Assembly: GCA_037179515.1 (NCBI GenBank)
Contig: JAXCGZ010002331.1
Coordinates: 1 to 64,000 of the forward strand
Reading direction: 5' to 3'
Length of the DNA stretch: 64,000 nucleotides
Source: Halocaridina rubra
Lineage: Eukaryota > Arthropoda > Malacostraca > Decapoda > Atyidae
This document shows positions 16,848 through 27,674 of this stretch, one piece after another. The notes beneath the pieces were generated by a model that made no database searches, was not told the DNA's origin, and was given only the letters and a program-made list of their open reading frames with translations. The first letter of the stretch is position 1; each line of letters opens with the position of its first letter. Both the position numbers and the translations under genes were made by a program.

Positions 16848-17165
16848 TTAAAGTATTAATCTTCTTGCCTCTTGCAACAAGTTTTTGATCCTTTCCATCT
16901 CTTCCTGTGTTCTGTGTCGTCTAATAAGCACATTTTTGAATTCTTGAAGGTCTTTTAGGCTTTTTTTCTTTATCAGTATTTCTCTACATGTGTCCCGTCT
17001 CTCAAATGTTACTTTTGTTGGTCTTTTCATTCCCTCCATAGAACATTTACCTAGTTGGTGAATGTTTACAATATCCTCAGGACCACATGCTACTCCAAGC
17101 TTTCTTATCATGTCTAAAATCCTAGCTTTATTTTCTTCGTCTCCCTGCCATGTTGGCTCCTGAGA
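16848..17165 (-). mobile_element. LINE ORF1-like nucleic-acid-binding fragment
   Basis: A clean 87-codon stretch on the minus strand (17,111-16,848) reads RKLGVACGPEDIVNIHQLGK, then RPTKVTFERRDTCREIL, KSLKDLQEFKNVLIRRHRT. This is the RRM-like segment typical of LINE ORF1 proteins (I...HR.G......RP..V.F..R..R..IL...K.L......V.I..D.T). It ends where the RT C-terminus begins, so it is part of a rearranged LINE copy or a separate insertion. Confidence 0.55.
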
Positions 17166-17183
17166 TTTCCTTATGCCTGAGTG

Positions 17184-17477
<294 letters not shown>

Positions 17478-17560
17478 CTAGACAATGATTGTCATCTTGA
17501 GTTTTTAAAATTGGAATATACTGAATAGAAAGAAAATATTCGGTGTTGACTAATAGCATT

Positions 17561-17759
17561 TTAATCTATGCTTTCACCATGCACAAAGCGAGCAATTGTT
17601 GAGGATCCTGGTGAAAGGCAGTCAGCTTCAGTACTGAACCAATTACTAAGATTTTTGTAAATTTTAACAGACTTATCTTTATGTAGACGTTCACATAAGT
17701 CACACCAGGGTCTCACTGTGGCAGCCCATCCAGTGAGTACTTGGAAGTTTCTCTTCCAG
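17561..17759 (-). CDS. Fucosyltransferase terminal exon 7
   Basis: The acceptor ctccttcag ends at 17,760. Joined to exon 6 it gives YFNWKRNFQV, then RPWCDLCERLHKD, VKIYKNLSNWF and a short tail ending GESID before TAA at 17,563-17,561. The WK..F......WC.LC..LH.....K.Y..L..WF end is typical of invertebrate GT10 enzymes. No AATAAA is found before the TA array; the nearest is at 17,127-17,132, so the array is probably in the 3' UTR. Confidence 0.88.
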
Positions 17760-18497
17760 CTGAAGGAGATAGAAAAAATATATATACATGATGAACTGAA
17801 CAATATCATCTTCAACAACCATCTATGATTGTTAATTGTTTCCATATTAATGCTTAAATTTGGATTCTTCTTGGGTTGGATATCTAGCTATAAATGGGGT
17901 AATCAGCTCCTCCCTAAATAATCAATTTTATAATGTTAGATTAACATTAGTTCTACTAAAATGAGCTCAGTCTATCTCTCACACGTAGCTATAAACATAT
18001 ATAGGAACATGAAATTTCTGTACTCATCTATATAAGCCCAAATATTGGTAAAGAACGCGATTTTCACTGGAATCGTAAAAAAACACGAGAGTTCTGTCAC
18101 TAATTGTCAGGAATCACAATAAGAAACTCAATCACGACCGACTACATGTTTCAAACCCATGTTGTAAAACATGAGTGTCTCTCGTAGAATTGCACAGAAA
18201 CAACTAATAGCTTTACATACTTAATTACTCATTATTAAGCGCGTATGCACCGTCAAGGATCAAGGTAGCAACTGTATTTCACAAATATCAACTACCACCG
18301 ACTTCATATGTGAAATGCATGTTGTAATACATAGAGTGACCTGAGTATAAACTTACAAATGAAGCAAATCACAAAACTCTATCGTTCACATTTTTTCATA
18401 ATCATTAGTACAAAATTTCACAATGACACTAAATATATAGTTCCTTTGGTACAAGACAAATCATATAATTACCAAGTGCAATGATTATAATTGTGAT

Positions 18498-18765
18498 GAA
18501 CTCTGTTTACACAAAGTATTCAACGTTATCATGACGCAGTAAAAGATTTATAGGCAGAAAGCTTAGCAAAGCATATTTTGTTGTCCAATTCTCAGCTATA
18601 TATACATTATACATAAAAACTTATAACGAACACTCTGTTTACACAAAGTAATCAACGTAATTTTGACGCGGTAAAAAAATTATAGGCAGAAATCTTAGCA
18701 AAGCAGATTTTGCTGTTTACTTCTGAGCTACACATACACTGTACATAAGAATACTTATACATATT
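18498..18765. repeat. ~130-bp direct duplication
   Basis: 'ctctgtttacacaaagta.tcaacgt' starts at about 18,502 and again at 18,633, each followed by 'tga cgc.gtaaaa..ttataggcagaaa.cttagcaaagca.attttg'. Two diverged tandem copies inside the last fucosyltransferase intron. Confidence 0.8.
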
Positions 18766-19024
18766 AAATATAAATGAATAAGTATATATACCAAGTCTGT
18801 ATATATATGGACATACACATAAGCTAAATGAAGAATGCAACTGTCATGCAAACAAGACACTTACATATGTACATAAAAATAAACTGTCATGAAATATATT
18901 CAAGAAACGAGCCCTTGGTGCAAACTCTCAATCACTTAATTATTTGTGAGGGGGTGCTAAAATGTGTCCGGATTTAAGGGTATCGTGAAAGGGTAAAGCT
19001 GTTACCTTTACAGGGGAAGTAAGA

Positions 19025-19316
19025 CAACTGTTTAGAAGATATGCAAAACAAGCATGATGATATACAATATCTTTCTCTTTTTTGCAGATTTAGCGCATGA
19101 TTGCAGTTCCTACAGTGGATTGTGGTAAATTTGAAGCACAAGTGATCATGAAGCTCCTGTTTTTGCAAGGGAACTATTTAGAAGATATGCAAAAACACAT
19201 GATGGCATACAATATTTTTCTCTTTCTTGCATGTTTAACACATGATTGCAGTTCCTATAGTGGATTTTGGTAAAATTGAAGCACGGGTGGTCATGAACTT
19301 CCTCTTTTTGCAAGGG
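19025..19316. repeat. ~146-bp tandem duplication of mariner N-terminal segment
   Basis: The two copies (19,025-19,171 and 19,172-19,316) both run from 'aact.tttagaagatatgcaaaa' to 'cctctttttgcaaggg'-type ends. The second continues into the mariner transposase below. Confidence 0.75.
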
Positions 19317-19720
19317 AAAGAAGAGACAGAAATTCATGGCGAGATTAAGGAAGTCTTGAAGGATAACTGCCCATCACACTCCACAATGAAAATCTGGGTG
19401 ACAAGGCTTGGACTGGTCATTTCGAGGTCAGAGATGAACTCGGGTCAGGACTGCCAGCTTCCGCAACAACAGAGGACAAATCCAAGGCTCGGGATGTCCT
19501 GATCCTCGAGGAACATAGGATTTCAGCTAGAGTCAGCTGAAACTCTGGGAATTCCCCACAAAAGATTTGGCCACATCATTCACAATATTTTGGACATGAG
19601 AAAGCTTTCCGTAATATGGGTGCCAAATTGTCTGAATGCAGATCAGAAGCGCATCAGAGTAACGACATCAGAGGCGATTTTGGACTGGTATGCAATGGGG
19701 AAGGCATATTTTATGTGGTC
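19240..19720 (+). mobile_element. Mariner transposase remnant
   Basis: Translation gives KIEARVVMNFLFLQGKEETE, IHGEIKEVL, CPSHSTMKIWV and, after frameshifts, ETLGIPHKRFGHIIHNIL, DMRKLSVIWVPNCL and DQKRIRV. These are the paired helix-turn-helix and linker (MRKLSARWVP..L..DQK..R) of mariner transposases. The DDD catalytic part is lost; sequence diverges after 19,720. Confidence 0.75.
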
Positions 19721-19739
19721 GAGATAAAAAAAAATAATG

Positions 19740-20150
19740 TATATCACTTACCTCAACTGAACTCCACTTGCACGTATTGGAAGTTAAAAGCCCACTCACA
19801 ACTGTTCAAAACTAGATTTCTTGCCCCTTTCTCCAAACCACCACATAAAAAAAGAAAACACCTACACTGGGAGTGCCCGCTAAGCCTCCATAACTCAAAA
19901 ATAAAGCAAGTCCGTCACACAACTCAACCAATAAAGCAAATTTGTCACACAACTCAACAACTCCACAAGCACTGCTCTTCACCCCCTGAACGCCCGCCAA
20001 AAACTGTAAACAACATCCCGTTCACAGTGTTGCCAACTACCCTTCGGTGTTACCAGATCCAAATTATACAAAATCATAAACGAAAACTATTGTCTCCACA
20101 AAACCAAACGTCCCCTTGATCTTAAGATTACTAAGAGTGCCACCAACTCC
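19740..20150. other. Cytosine-rich segment, possibly LTR of the adjoining antisense gypsy element
   Basis: Compositionally unlike the flanks, and located where a 3' LTR or leader of the minus-strand gypsy element would be. 'cacacaactcaac' recurs at about 19,916 and 19,949. No matching second LTR was found, so this is only a suggestion. Confidence 0.25.
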
Positions 20151-22680
20151 CCTCACCAAGAGATGGTCACCTATCTCTCAGCACTCCTCCCGGCTCGATG
20201 ATCCCTCCACATAATCTCTCCTCCACACCGGTCATCGTCTTTCTCAATTCAGCCGCAGTGGAATTTCACTCTCCTGTAATTCAATTGGCCCTTTATCCTC
20301 AGTAGATTAGTCCACCCCTCTCCTGATATCCAGAACGTGCCGAGGCATCCTATCTACTGAGGAATTATTTCGGGAACTCACATTGGTCACCGTACCCCTT
20401 CACAATTGTGACGTGCATCTTGAGTTTGGCGGCTTTAACCACACCTCATCTTCAATCTTGATGGAACCTGCCCCTTTGTCTCCTTTATCCATCTTTGGTA
20501 CCTTGTTTGGATGTCGCCACTCATACTTGAAGACTGCTTTCTGTGGCACAGTTCCTTCATCCAGACCCAACCTAGGGGACATATTATACCAGAAGACTGC
20601 TTCCAACGGCAACACCTGAGCCCTCTCCACCATGACCTTGATTGTTCAATGATGTCACTCCACAATTCCATTCCCACTAGGCCGATATGCAGCTCTAACA
20701 TAGTGGGTGACATTCCATTTGTCAAGCATCTCCTTCAAAGCCTGAGATCCAAAGGCTGTACTTTTGTCTACCAATACTTCATCAACAGGCCCCCTATCTA
20801 AAAACACCCCAATCAACACTCCTGCAAATTCCTCTTCATTTTCTGCTCTTAGCTCTCTCAAAATGGCCACTTTGCCTGGTCCATAATCAACCATAGACAA
20901 ATACAAACCATGCCTGTAGTGTTTTTCATCAACCACCAATCTCTTCCAGTTGTCTTCCACCCTAAGCTCCCCGGCCTCATGAGCAACTGGCGGTGGATCG
21001 ATCGACTGGCACTTGTCGCAGCACCTAACTACTTGCCGGATCTTGTCTCTTGTGACTCCAGGATCAACCTTCCTTGTTACAAACAGAGTCCTATTGACTC
21101 CCATGTGATACATTTGATGTAAGTCCTCCACACTCGGCACTCTTGCACAACACACTCTGACCTCTTTTGACATCTCATCCGGAACTCTTAACCAGGCCTT
21201 CCTCACCCTAGTTTTTGTTGTTGTTTTAGATTCTCCACCCACAGATAGGTGGAATGAGTCATGGAGGACCCAGAGGGCAGTCGCCAGCTGGCACAGGCTC
21301 CGACCCCCCACTGTGGTCCCCAGCCACAGCAGTAACCTCTCCAGTAAACAGCTTAAACTCTCTTGCCTGGATGAGGCGTGATCCGTTGACCTCACGAATG
21401 CGAGGCCAACGCGTTACCACTGTACATCTGCCTTGTACTCCTCCGACGGCACAAAACATAGGCACAACTCCATCCCAAACTCCTCTATCAACTCTTGCAA
21501 GGTTCCCAAGCGGTGCTTAGCTATAATTTCTGAGGCTTCCTTCGTCCGAATTCTGTGCACTGTTGTTACAGTCAACTTCAACCAATCAAATACTGTCGCC
21601 GAGTCCATCTTCACCTCAACATCTCACAGTCCCTGCTTCACAGCTAGATTGACTCCTTTTATTACAGCATCCAAGTCCGCCTCATAGATATGGTTATAGG
21701 CCTCTTTCTTCCTCAACCATGCACCATCCTCCACGGTCTCATTGTCAAGCTCTAAGATTACTCCTGTAGCAATACTGCTCACATCGCACCAAAGACACCC
21801 TTACCTGACTTCGGGGTATACCATCTCCCTCTCAATGGGTCTTCTTGTCTCACTCTCCTTATAATCTCTTGCAGCATCTCCATCGTTTGCTACCCGACCT
21901 AGTCTTCCCATCTGATGCCCTCTGTTCTCCTCTTTACTTAACTACTAGCTACCCGTAACCAACCTGCCACAGGATAATGGCCCACCAATTTTACGCACAC
22001 GGAAAACAGCTCTATCCTACTTAAGTCTTGCTGCACTTCCGGAATCTCATTACCCCTATGGAGAACGAGCTCACCATTCTTTCCTCTTTCCAATCTCGGA
22101 CCCAAAGCAGTTCCCCCTTCTAGTGGCTCTGGTGGTTTCATAGCCAGTCCATACAGACGCTGCTGCTCCACAATTTCCGATGCACTGAACTTGGTCTCAT
22201 CTATCAGTATATCATCTAAATAAGAGTTTATGGCCACTTCCATCCCTTCCCTCTTGCTTAATACTGTCTTGATGATTTTGGTCATGATTCTTGGTGCTGA
22301 ACTTAGTCCAAAGCCCAGCCTCATTAGGCAGTATGTCCTTCCTCTATAATTTACAATTTGGTACTTCCACAGCTTCTTTGCAACGTGGACTTGCAGGTAA
22401 GCCAACTTCAGATCAACTATAGCAGAGGCCCCACTTGTCTGCCTCCACTCCCTCAACGTCTCATTGCAAACATCAGTAGCGTCATCTCCAGTGTGAGACA
22501 TAACGTATTGGTTAAGTTTGCGTTAGTTCAGTACTGGCCAAACTTTGTTCTTGTTCGGCTGGACCACCACCATCAATGGTAGCACTCCACATTCTACTTC
22601 CATCCCCCATGGCACCAGTATACCTTCATCGATCCACCTCTCCACCTCTTGGTCAAATTCTTTCCTAACAAGAATAAAGT
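20150..22680 (-). mobile_element. Gypsy-like retrotransposon pol remnant (RT to integrase)
   Basis: The minus strand holds, in order, an RT start (EFDQEVERWIDEGILVPWG near 22,660), RT core 22,501-21,938 with AIVDLKLAYLQV, GFGLSSAP and the catalytic YLDDIL, an RNaseH-like stretch 21,614-21,430, then integrase 21,200-20,655 with RCCDKCQS zinc ligands, MVDYGPGK and RPSGNGIVE, and the integrase C-terminus (EAVFWYN, FKYEWRHP, EVWLKPP) to about 20,400. Stops and a SINE insertion make it non-functional. The order RT-RH-IN is Ty3/gypsy. Outer ends are uncertain. Confidence 0.75.
21211..21424 (-). mobile_element. SINE-B copy inside gypsy integrase
   Basis: The minus-strand sequence (with internal 'gctgtggctggggaccacagtgggggg' and 'gggtcctccatgact') matches the + strand SINE at 29,149-29,372. 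Its A-rich tail is the T run at 21,211-21,230. It splits the gypsy reading frame between the RNaseH-like and integrase regions, so it arrived later than the gypsy element. Confidence 0.85.
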
Positions 22681-22795
22681 AAATAGAAACAGAGATGGAA
22701 AGTGCTGTGCCTTGTCAGATATAAAGGAATAATATGAGATGTGTAACGAATATCCAAGAATATTTGGTGTTGATGTAGGCATAGAAAACCACAAC
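22665..22795 (-). repeat. Interspersed repeat R2
   Basis: The minus strand reads 'aatattcttggatattcgttacacatctcatattattcctttatatctgacaag..tctgtttctatttac', about 85% like the 48-kb copy by eye. It directly adjoins the RT end of the gypsy element. Confidence 0.7.
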
Positions 22796-23125
22796 TAGCC
22801 CATAGGCTATCTAGTCTGGTTAGATACAACCAGAGCTGTCCGGTGGTCTCAAGACCAATTTGCACTGTGCATGGGCACCTTAAGAAGAGAGAATATTACT
22901 AGCAAATCAAAAACTATGCACAAATTTACTCAATATTATTGACTATCCATCCTGTGCATATAAAATGAACCCTTAATTATCAATGTCAAACTTAATTCAG
23001 CAGTGTACCTGATGGATACGTTCACAGACCTATCTTAAAAACCAAGGAAAATGTTAATATTTTAACCCAAATTTACTTGACATCAAATGATTGAATTAAA
23101 TTACCAAGGAAGACACTCAAATCCT

Positions 23126-23385
23126 TACCAAGTGCACTGTATGACAACTTTAGATGTCAGTTATTACATGTCCTCTATTCGTCTCATATCCTTACCAAGT
23201 GCATTGTATGATGACTCTAGATGTCAGTTATTACATGTCCTCTCTTCATCTCAGTCCCCTACCAAGTGTATTGTATGATAACTTTAGATGTCAGTTACAA
23301 CATGTCCTCTATTCATCTCAATTCCTTACCAAGTTCATTGTACGATAACCATAGATGTCAGTTATTACATGTCCTATATTCAATA
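23126..23385. repeat. 67-bp tandem repeat, about four copies
   Basis: 'taccaagtgcattgtatgat' starts at 23,126, 23,193, 23,260 and 23,327, each followed by 'actttagatgtcagttatta' and 'catgtcctctattcatctc'. Exact 67-bp periodicity with a few substitutions; in the last fucosyltransferase intron. Confidence 0.92.
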
Positions 23386-23540
23386 TAACTGCTATTAGGT
23401 ATGATTTCTAATAGATGAGCATTTTATAAGTTCTTAATGGTAGAAACTCCCACACCACATTTCTCAACACAAATATTTAAAATTTTGTAGCTTTTATTGG
23501 ATATGTCATTAATTTAGAAAGCGATATGAAACATACTTAC

Positions 23541-23699
23541 TTAAAATATTCCATATAGGCTGTAATATTGTTGCTTAGATATCTTAAGTACTCTGCCAGC
23601 TCTTCAACTTTTTTAAAATTGGAAGCATCTACGTAAGAATACTCAGGAGCTTGCATACTATAGTTTCCAAATCCCCAAACTACAGGAACAATATTATAC
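23541..23699 (-). CDS. Fucosyltransferase exon 6
   Basis: Acceptor tctaaacag, donor gtaagt. It encodes YNIVPVVWGFGNYSMQAPEY, SYVDASNFKKVEELAEYL, LSNNITAYMEYF. The (I/V)PVV.G...Y...AP..S(Y/F)ID...F strand-loop is the conserved C-terminal GT10 region. The following intron is 5.8 kb and full of repeats. Confidence 0.9.
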
Positions 23700-24105
23700 C
23701 TGTTTAGATAAACAGCGAAAAGAGAAATGAGTTGTTGTTCACATGGTTTTCTCATCAGAAAGATTATTAATCATATTCACTTTATTCCCAAAGAATATGT
23801 TTAGATATTTTCTTCCTTTTTTTAAACTGTAATGACTGCTCTCTAGACAATATACTATGGATTTACTGTTATTTCAGAACACTTATAATGATTAGGCCTA
23901 CTGTTGACCTTAAAATATGAATTAATTTGTAAATATACAAAGCCTATTAAAACTGTCGACAAATTTGGTATAAATATTTCTAGTAATTATTCTACAAATA
24001 ATATGAGACAATAAAACTTTACATACAAAGTCATCTTGTCAAATGAATAAAGTTATATTTTTACTAAAAATTCAGGCCTTCGTCAATAATGAATTGAATT
24101 CTTAC

Positions 24106-24291
24106 TGTAGAAGATGAAAGAATTTTTCAGTAATGTAGTCTTTACACAATGAATTCTCAAATGACAAGTAGAATTTGTAATCCTTTTCCAGCATTTCATA
24201 GCAATGTGTTTGCTCTGATCTTTTGCACTTGTATGGGCCGCACTCTCCATATATATCTACAGGTATATACTGCTGAAGGCTTCGAACAAGG
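24106..24291 (-). CDS. Fucosyltransferase exon 5 (donor-site motif)
   Basis: Acceptor cttcacag, donor gtaaga. It encodes LVRSLQQYIPVDIYGECG, then DYKFYLSFENS and CKDYITEKFFHLL. YKFYLSFENS..DYITEK is the canonical alpha-1,3-fucosyltransferase motif that binds GDP-fucose; the FENS, Tyr, Glu and Lys positions are all present, so the enzyme looks catalytically competent. Confidence 0.92.
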
Positions 24292-24566
24292 CTGTGAAGA
24301 TAGTTTAATTTAAAAACAAATTGTGATCTAGTGAGCACCGGAAATATAGATATGCCTGTGACTGCACAAATTTTAAAAGTCTTTTGGAAAAAAAAAATAA
24401 TGTTTAGGAATATTGTAATTTTACCATCATTTAATGAAAAACGCAAGAAAAATAGATAAAATACTTATATATGCATTCCAATCTGTATTTCAGCCATTAA
24501 AATGTTGAATATGTCTGCACTACAAAATTTCGTTAAATCTAAGAATGATCAATTATAGGATCTTAC

Positions 24567-24692
24567 TTTTCTCGTCCACTGGCAGATTTGCAGTTGGAGA
24601 CAAACCAGGCAATGAATTTGTTCTTCTGTTGTGCTGCTTTAAAGGTCAGAACGGTATAATCTATTTTTGAGCGTCTCATCACAAATCCTGCT
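24567..24692 (-). CDS. Fucosyltransferase exon 4
   Basis: Acceptor taaatacag, donor gtaaga. It encodes FVMRRSKIDYTVLTFKAA, then NKFIAWFVSNCKSASGRE. The K.(I/V)AWFVSNC...S.R. stretch is a diagnostic GT10 signature. The usual 'VP.G' loop is replaced by a shorter lysine-rich segment. Confidence 0.85.
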
Positions 24693-24871
24693 CTGTATTT
24701 AAGGAATTAAAAGATAATAAAGTGGTACATGCTTGAACATATATCTTGATTTATTACGAAATCACAGATAAATTAAAATGAAAATTACAAATAATAGTAA
24801 TAACTTTACTTGGGAGTATGTCTTTAGCTGATGCAGGTGAATTTACTTCATAAAACAAAAAATTTATTAAC

Positions 24872-25010
<139 letters not shown>

Positions 25011-25062
25011 ACTGGTAGAAAGGTATACACACTTTACCAATTACCCAAAAACTGTTACCTAC

Positions 25063-25191
25063 GGGCTTGGAAAATCAGAGTCTAAGCGATAAGTAAAAGT
25101 CCAGTTGAAAATATTGTTGTATAACTGCAGATCTCCATAAAGATTCATAGGCGACTCTTGCATCCAAAACACATACCTTGTATGTGACGAC
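25063..25191 (-). CDS. Fucosyltransferase exon 3
   Basis: The acceptor acttcag ends at 25,192. It encodes RYVFWMQESPMNLYGDL, then NIFNWTFTYRLDSDF. The family motifs W..ESP and FNW(T)..YR.DSD, which line the donor and acceptor cleft, are intact. The donor must be gtaggt at 25,062, just before an in-frame TAG that would otherwise end the protein; using it restores phase with exon 4. It is too short and too split to appear as a long ORF. Confidence 0.8.
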
Positions 25192-25439
25192 CTGAAGTAC
25201 AGTATTTACAATAAGCACAGCATTCTATAACACAGTATATGAAGTACAAGTAAAATGCTGATATAATAAAAACTTCTTGAAATGAACTCCACTACAGGTG
25301 AGACTACAAATCTCTGCCAAAGACTCAGATTCTTTGTGCATATAGAAGAAACTGTAGCCTATGAAACTTGTGTTATCAACAGACTAAGAAAATAGGTGTA
25401 TATTCAGCAAAACTCCATTGTGTCGTTTGTCTGTTACTC

Positions 25440-26000
25440 CTTACTTATTCAATAAACTCTTTAAATTGATATATGTTTTCAAGTGTAGATACCAGAAACA
25501 TGCTGCATATTCTGTCAGTGGCCTTACATTAGTCATGTACATATTTCTGTATAATTCTTCTTCATAAGCCTGGAGGTCATCCTAATGTTTACTAAACAAG
25601 TCTATGCTACCTTTTACTATGCAGTCTACATTCAGGTCTGTAGACAAATCTGCCAATGCATTTACCTCTAGATGTCTGTAGTTCACAGCTCCTGAATTTC
25701 CTCTCTTTGTACTAAATACCAAGTAGTGGATATTCTTGTACTCTTGTCCATTCTCATCACGCTAATGCAAAAGTAATGAACCTCAATACCCACATTTTGA
25801 CAACTCAAGTAAATTATTAAGATCACTCTGAAGTTTCATTACTCTTTTCTCAGTCTTTGCATCGTCTGCAAATATAATTAAAAATGCATTTACATACTTC
25901 AGCAGACCAATCACATATACAGTACAAAGAACAGAGGTTGCCCTAAAACTAATGCATGCAGAACCTCAGTGCTAACTTCCTTCCAGTCAGTGAATGTAGG
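25440..26000 (-). mobile_element. Old LINE RT copy (same CR1/Jockey family)
   Basis: Sequence on + such as 'tttgcatcgtctgcaaatat', 'ggttgccctaaaactaatgc' and 'ctagatgtctgtagttcaca' aligns step by step with the RT block of the 27.7-28.9 kb copy but with many stops and indels. It is clearly older than the other copies. Confidence 0.65.
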
Positions 26001-26066
26001 TCTTACTCTGATACTCTTTTCGACATTATTACCAGCCTCTTAATGAACCTCCAATATTATTGTTTT

Positions 26067-26285
<219 letters not shown>

Positions 26286-26384
26286 CTTCTAGATAGAAAA
26301 TGAGTGAATTAGCTGTTTGCTATGGATTTCGTATGTTGTTTCCGATATCCGTTAAATCGGGATCTGTTAAACAAAGGTGTAAGT

Positions 26385-26460
26385 GTAATTACCTAATATT
26401 AACTATCTAATTGTGCTTACAGGAAAGAGCCCTATTACCTTAGTTTCTTCTCACTGATTA
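26385..26460 (-). mobile_element. LINE 3'-terminal fragment
   Basis: Only the family's last 70 bp is present ('taattacctaat..aattgtgcttacaggaaagagccc'), an extreme 5' truncation. It is preceded by a pogo-like end motif near 26,340. Confidence 0.6.
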
Positions 26461-26489
26461 ATATAATAAAACACCTCGTCATTGCTTAC

Positions 26490-26662
26490 CTAAGTTTAGG
26501 TAGCTCCTTGTCACTTGAACGGAAGTGCCAGACAAGAGCATCAATATCTAACAGTGGGTAGCGAGTTCGATTAGATGTAGTGATACACTTATTAATTGGA
26601 CAACCTGCTCTTATAAAGGGCTCCCTACCCAAGCCAAATGTATAGTGAAGTTTTCCATACAT
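26490..26662 (-). CDS. Fucosyltransferase exon 2
   Basis: Acceptor tgttgcag, donor gtaagc. It encodes GLGREPFIRAGCPINKC, TTSNRTRYPLLDIDALVWH and FRSSDKELPKLR. The G..PF...GCP...C..TS.R motif and the 'ALVWHFR' strand are standard GT10 N-terminal landmarks. It joins exon 1 in phase 0 and leaves two bases for exon 3. Confidence 0.85.
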
Positions 26663-26795
26663 CTGCAACACATTAGTACATTACATTAATAACATGTTCT
26701 CATATGTATATAATTCCTAGCATTTAAAAACCAACTAATGCAACATAAAACACATTATACAGAGAAAAGAACAGAGCTCATGATCTAATATATTT

Positions 26796-26987
26796 GTAGT
26801 CTCCGTGGCAAAATGGTAGCGTCTGCGACTCTGAGGCAGCAGGTCGAGGGTTCGCGCCCCGTCACGGACTGAGTTTAGTAAGGGCATACACTCAGGGTAA
26901 CGATTACATCTGCCACAACAATTCCTTCGCAAGAAGGCCACCGTTCTAGCCCTTAGTAGAAAAGGGAGTTCGTGACGTAAAACCGAA
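26796..26987 (+). mobile_element. SINE-A (tRNA-derived), copy 1
   Basis: Begins gtctccgtggcaaaatggta (A-box-like), with ggttcgcgcccc as B box 50 bp later, then a 120-bp body ending near cgtgacgtaaaaccgaa. It matches minus-strand copies at 38,904, 51,916 and 59,487. The acceptor-stem pairing and tRNA fold are not complete enough to call a tRNA gene. Confidence 0.85.
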
Positions 26988-27059
26988 TCCATCCAATAAT
27001 AGCTAAATGTTTATAGGAACAATAAAGAAAAAGGGAATAGGATTATTTTGTAGCAAAGT

Positions 27060-27610
27060 GGATAAAGAATTTTGGAATAAAATTATACAAAAAAAAACCT
27101 GAGATAAATGCTACAAAAGAGTGGGATTTGCATAGACAAATAAGTCTAATCATTGTAAAACCCAAATACAAAGCTAAAAAGGAATTTTGACTAAATGTAA
27201 ATCAAATCCTAAAAATGCAAAATTCTGATATTTTTAGAAAAAAAAAATATATATACAAACGTGACCAAAATACTTCAAAAGAGTGGGATTTGCATAGATG
27301 AGTTGGTCTAATAACTATAAAACTCAAATGCAATGCTAAAAAGGAATTTTGACTATATAAAAAATCAAAGAATGCCAATGGGGGACCATTACGAAATTTA
27401 CGATAATTTTTGGAAAATATTTATATATAAAAACCTGACCAAAATACTTAAAAAGAGTGGGATTTGCATAGACAGGTCAGTGTAATAATTGTGAAACCCA
27501 AATAGAACTTTAAAATGGAATTTTGACAATATAAAAAAATCCAAAAAATGCCAATGGGGGACCATTACGAAATTTACAATAAATTTTGGGAAAAAAAATA
27601 TATATAAACA
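27060..27610. repeat. ~165-170-bp tandem repeat, three copies
   Basis: 'aaagagtgggatttgcatag' recurs at about 27,115, 27,279 and 27,452, with 'aaaaggaattttgact' and, in two copies, 'gaccattacgaaatttac' at matching offsets, and 'aaaatatatata.aaac' between units. Confidence 0.85.
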
Positions 27611-27674
27611 GCGCATAAAAAACGAGCTGAGTTACATAAACAAATAAATAAATATCAAGTTCAAGCCCTTAACT

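Noticed and set aside
26801..26875. Functional tRNA gene
   Set aside because: A and B boxes are present, but it is the head of a repeated SINE and no clean cloverleaf can be drawn.
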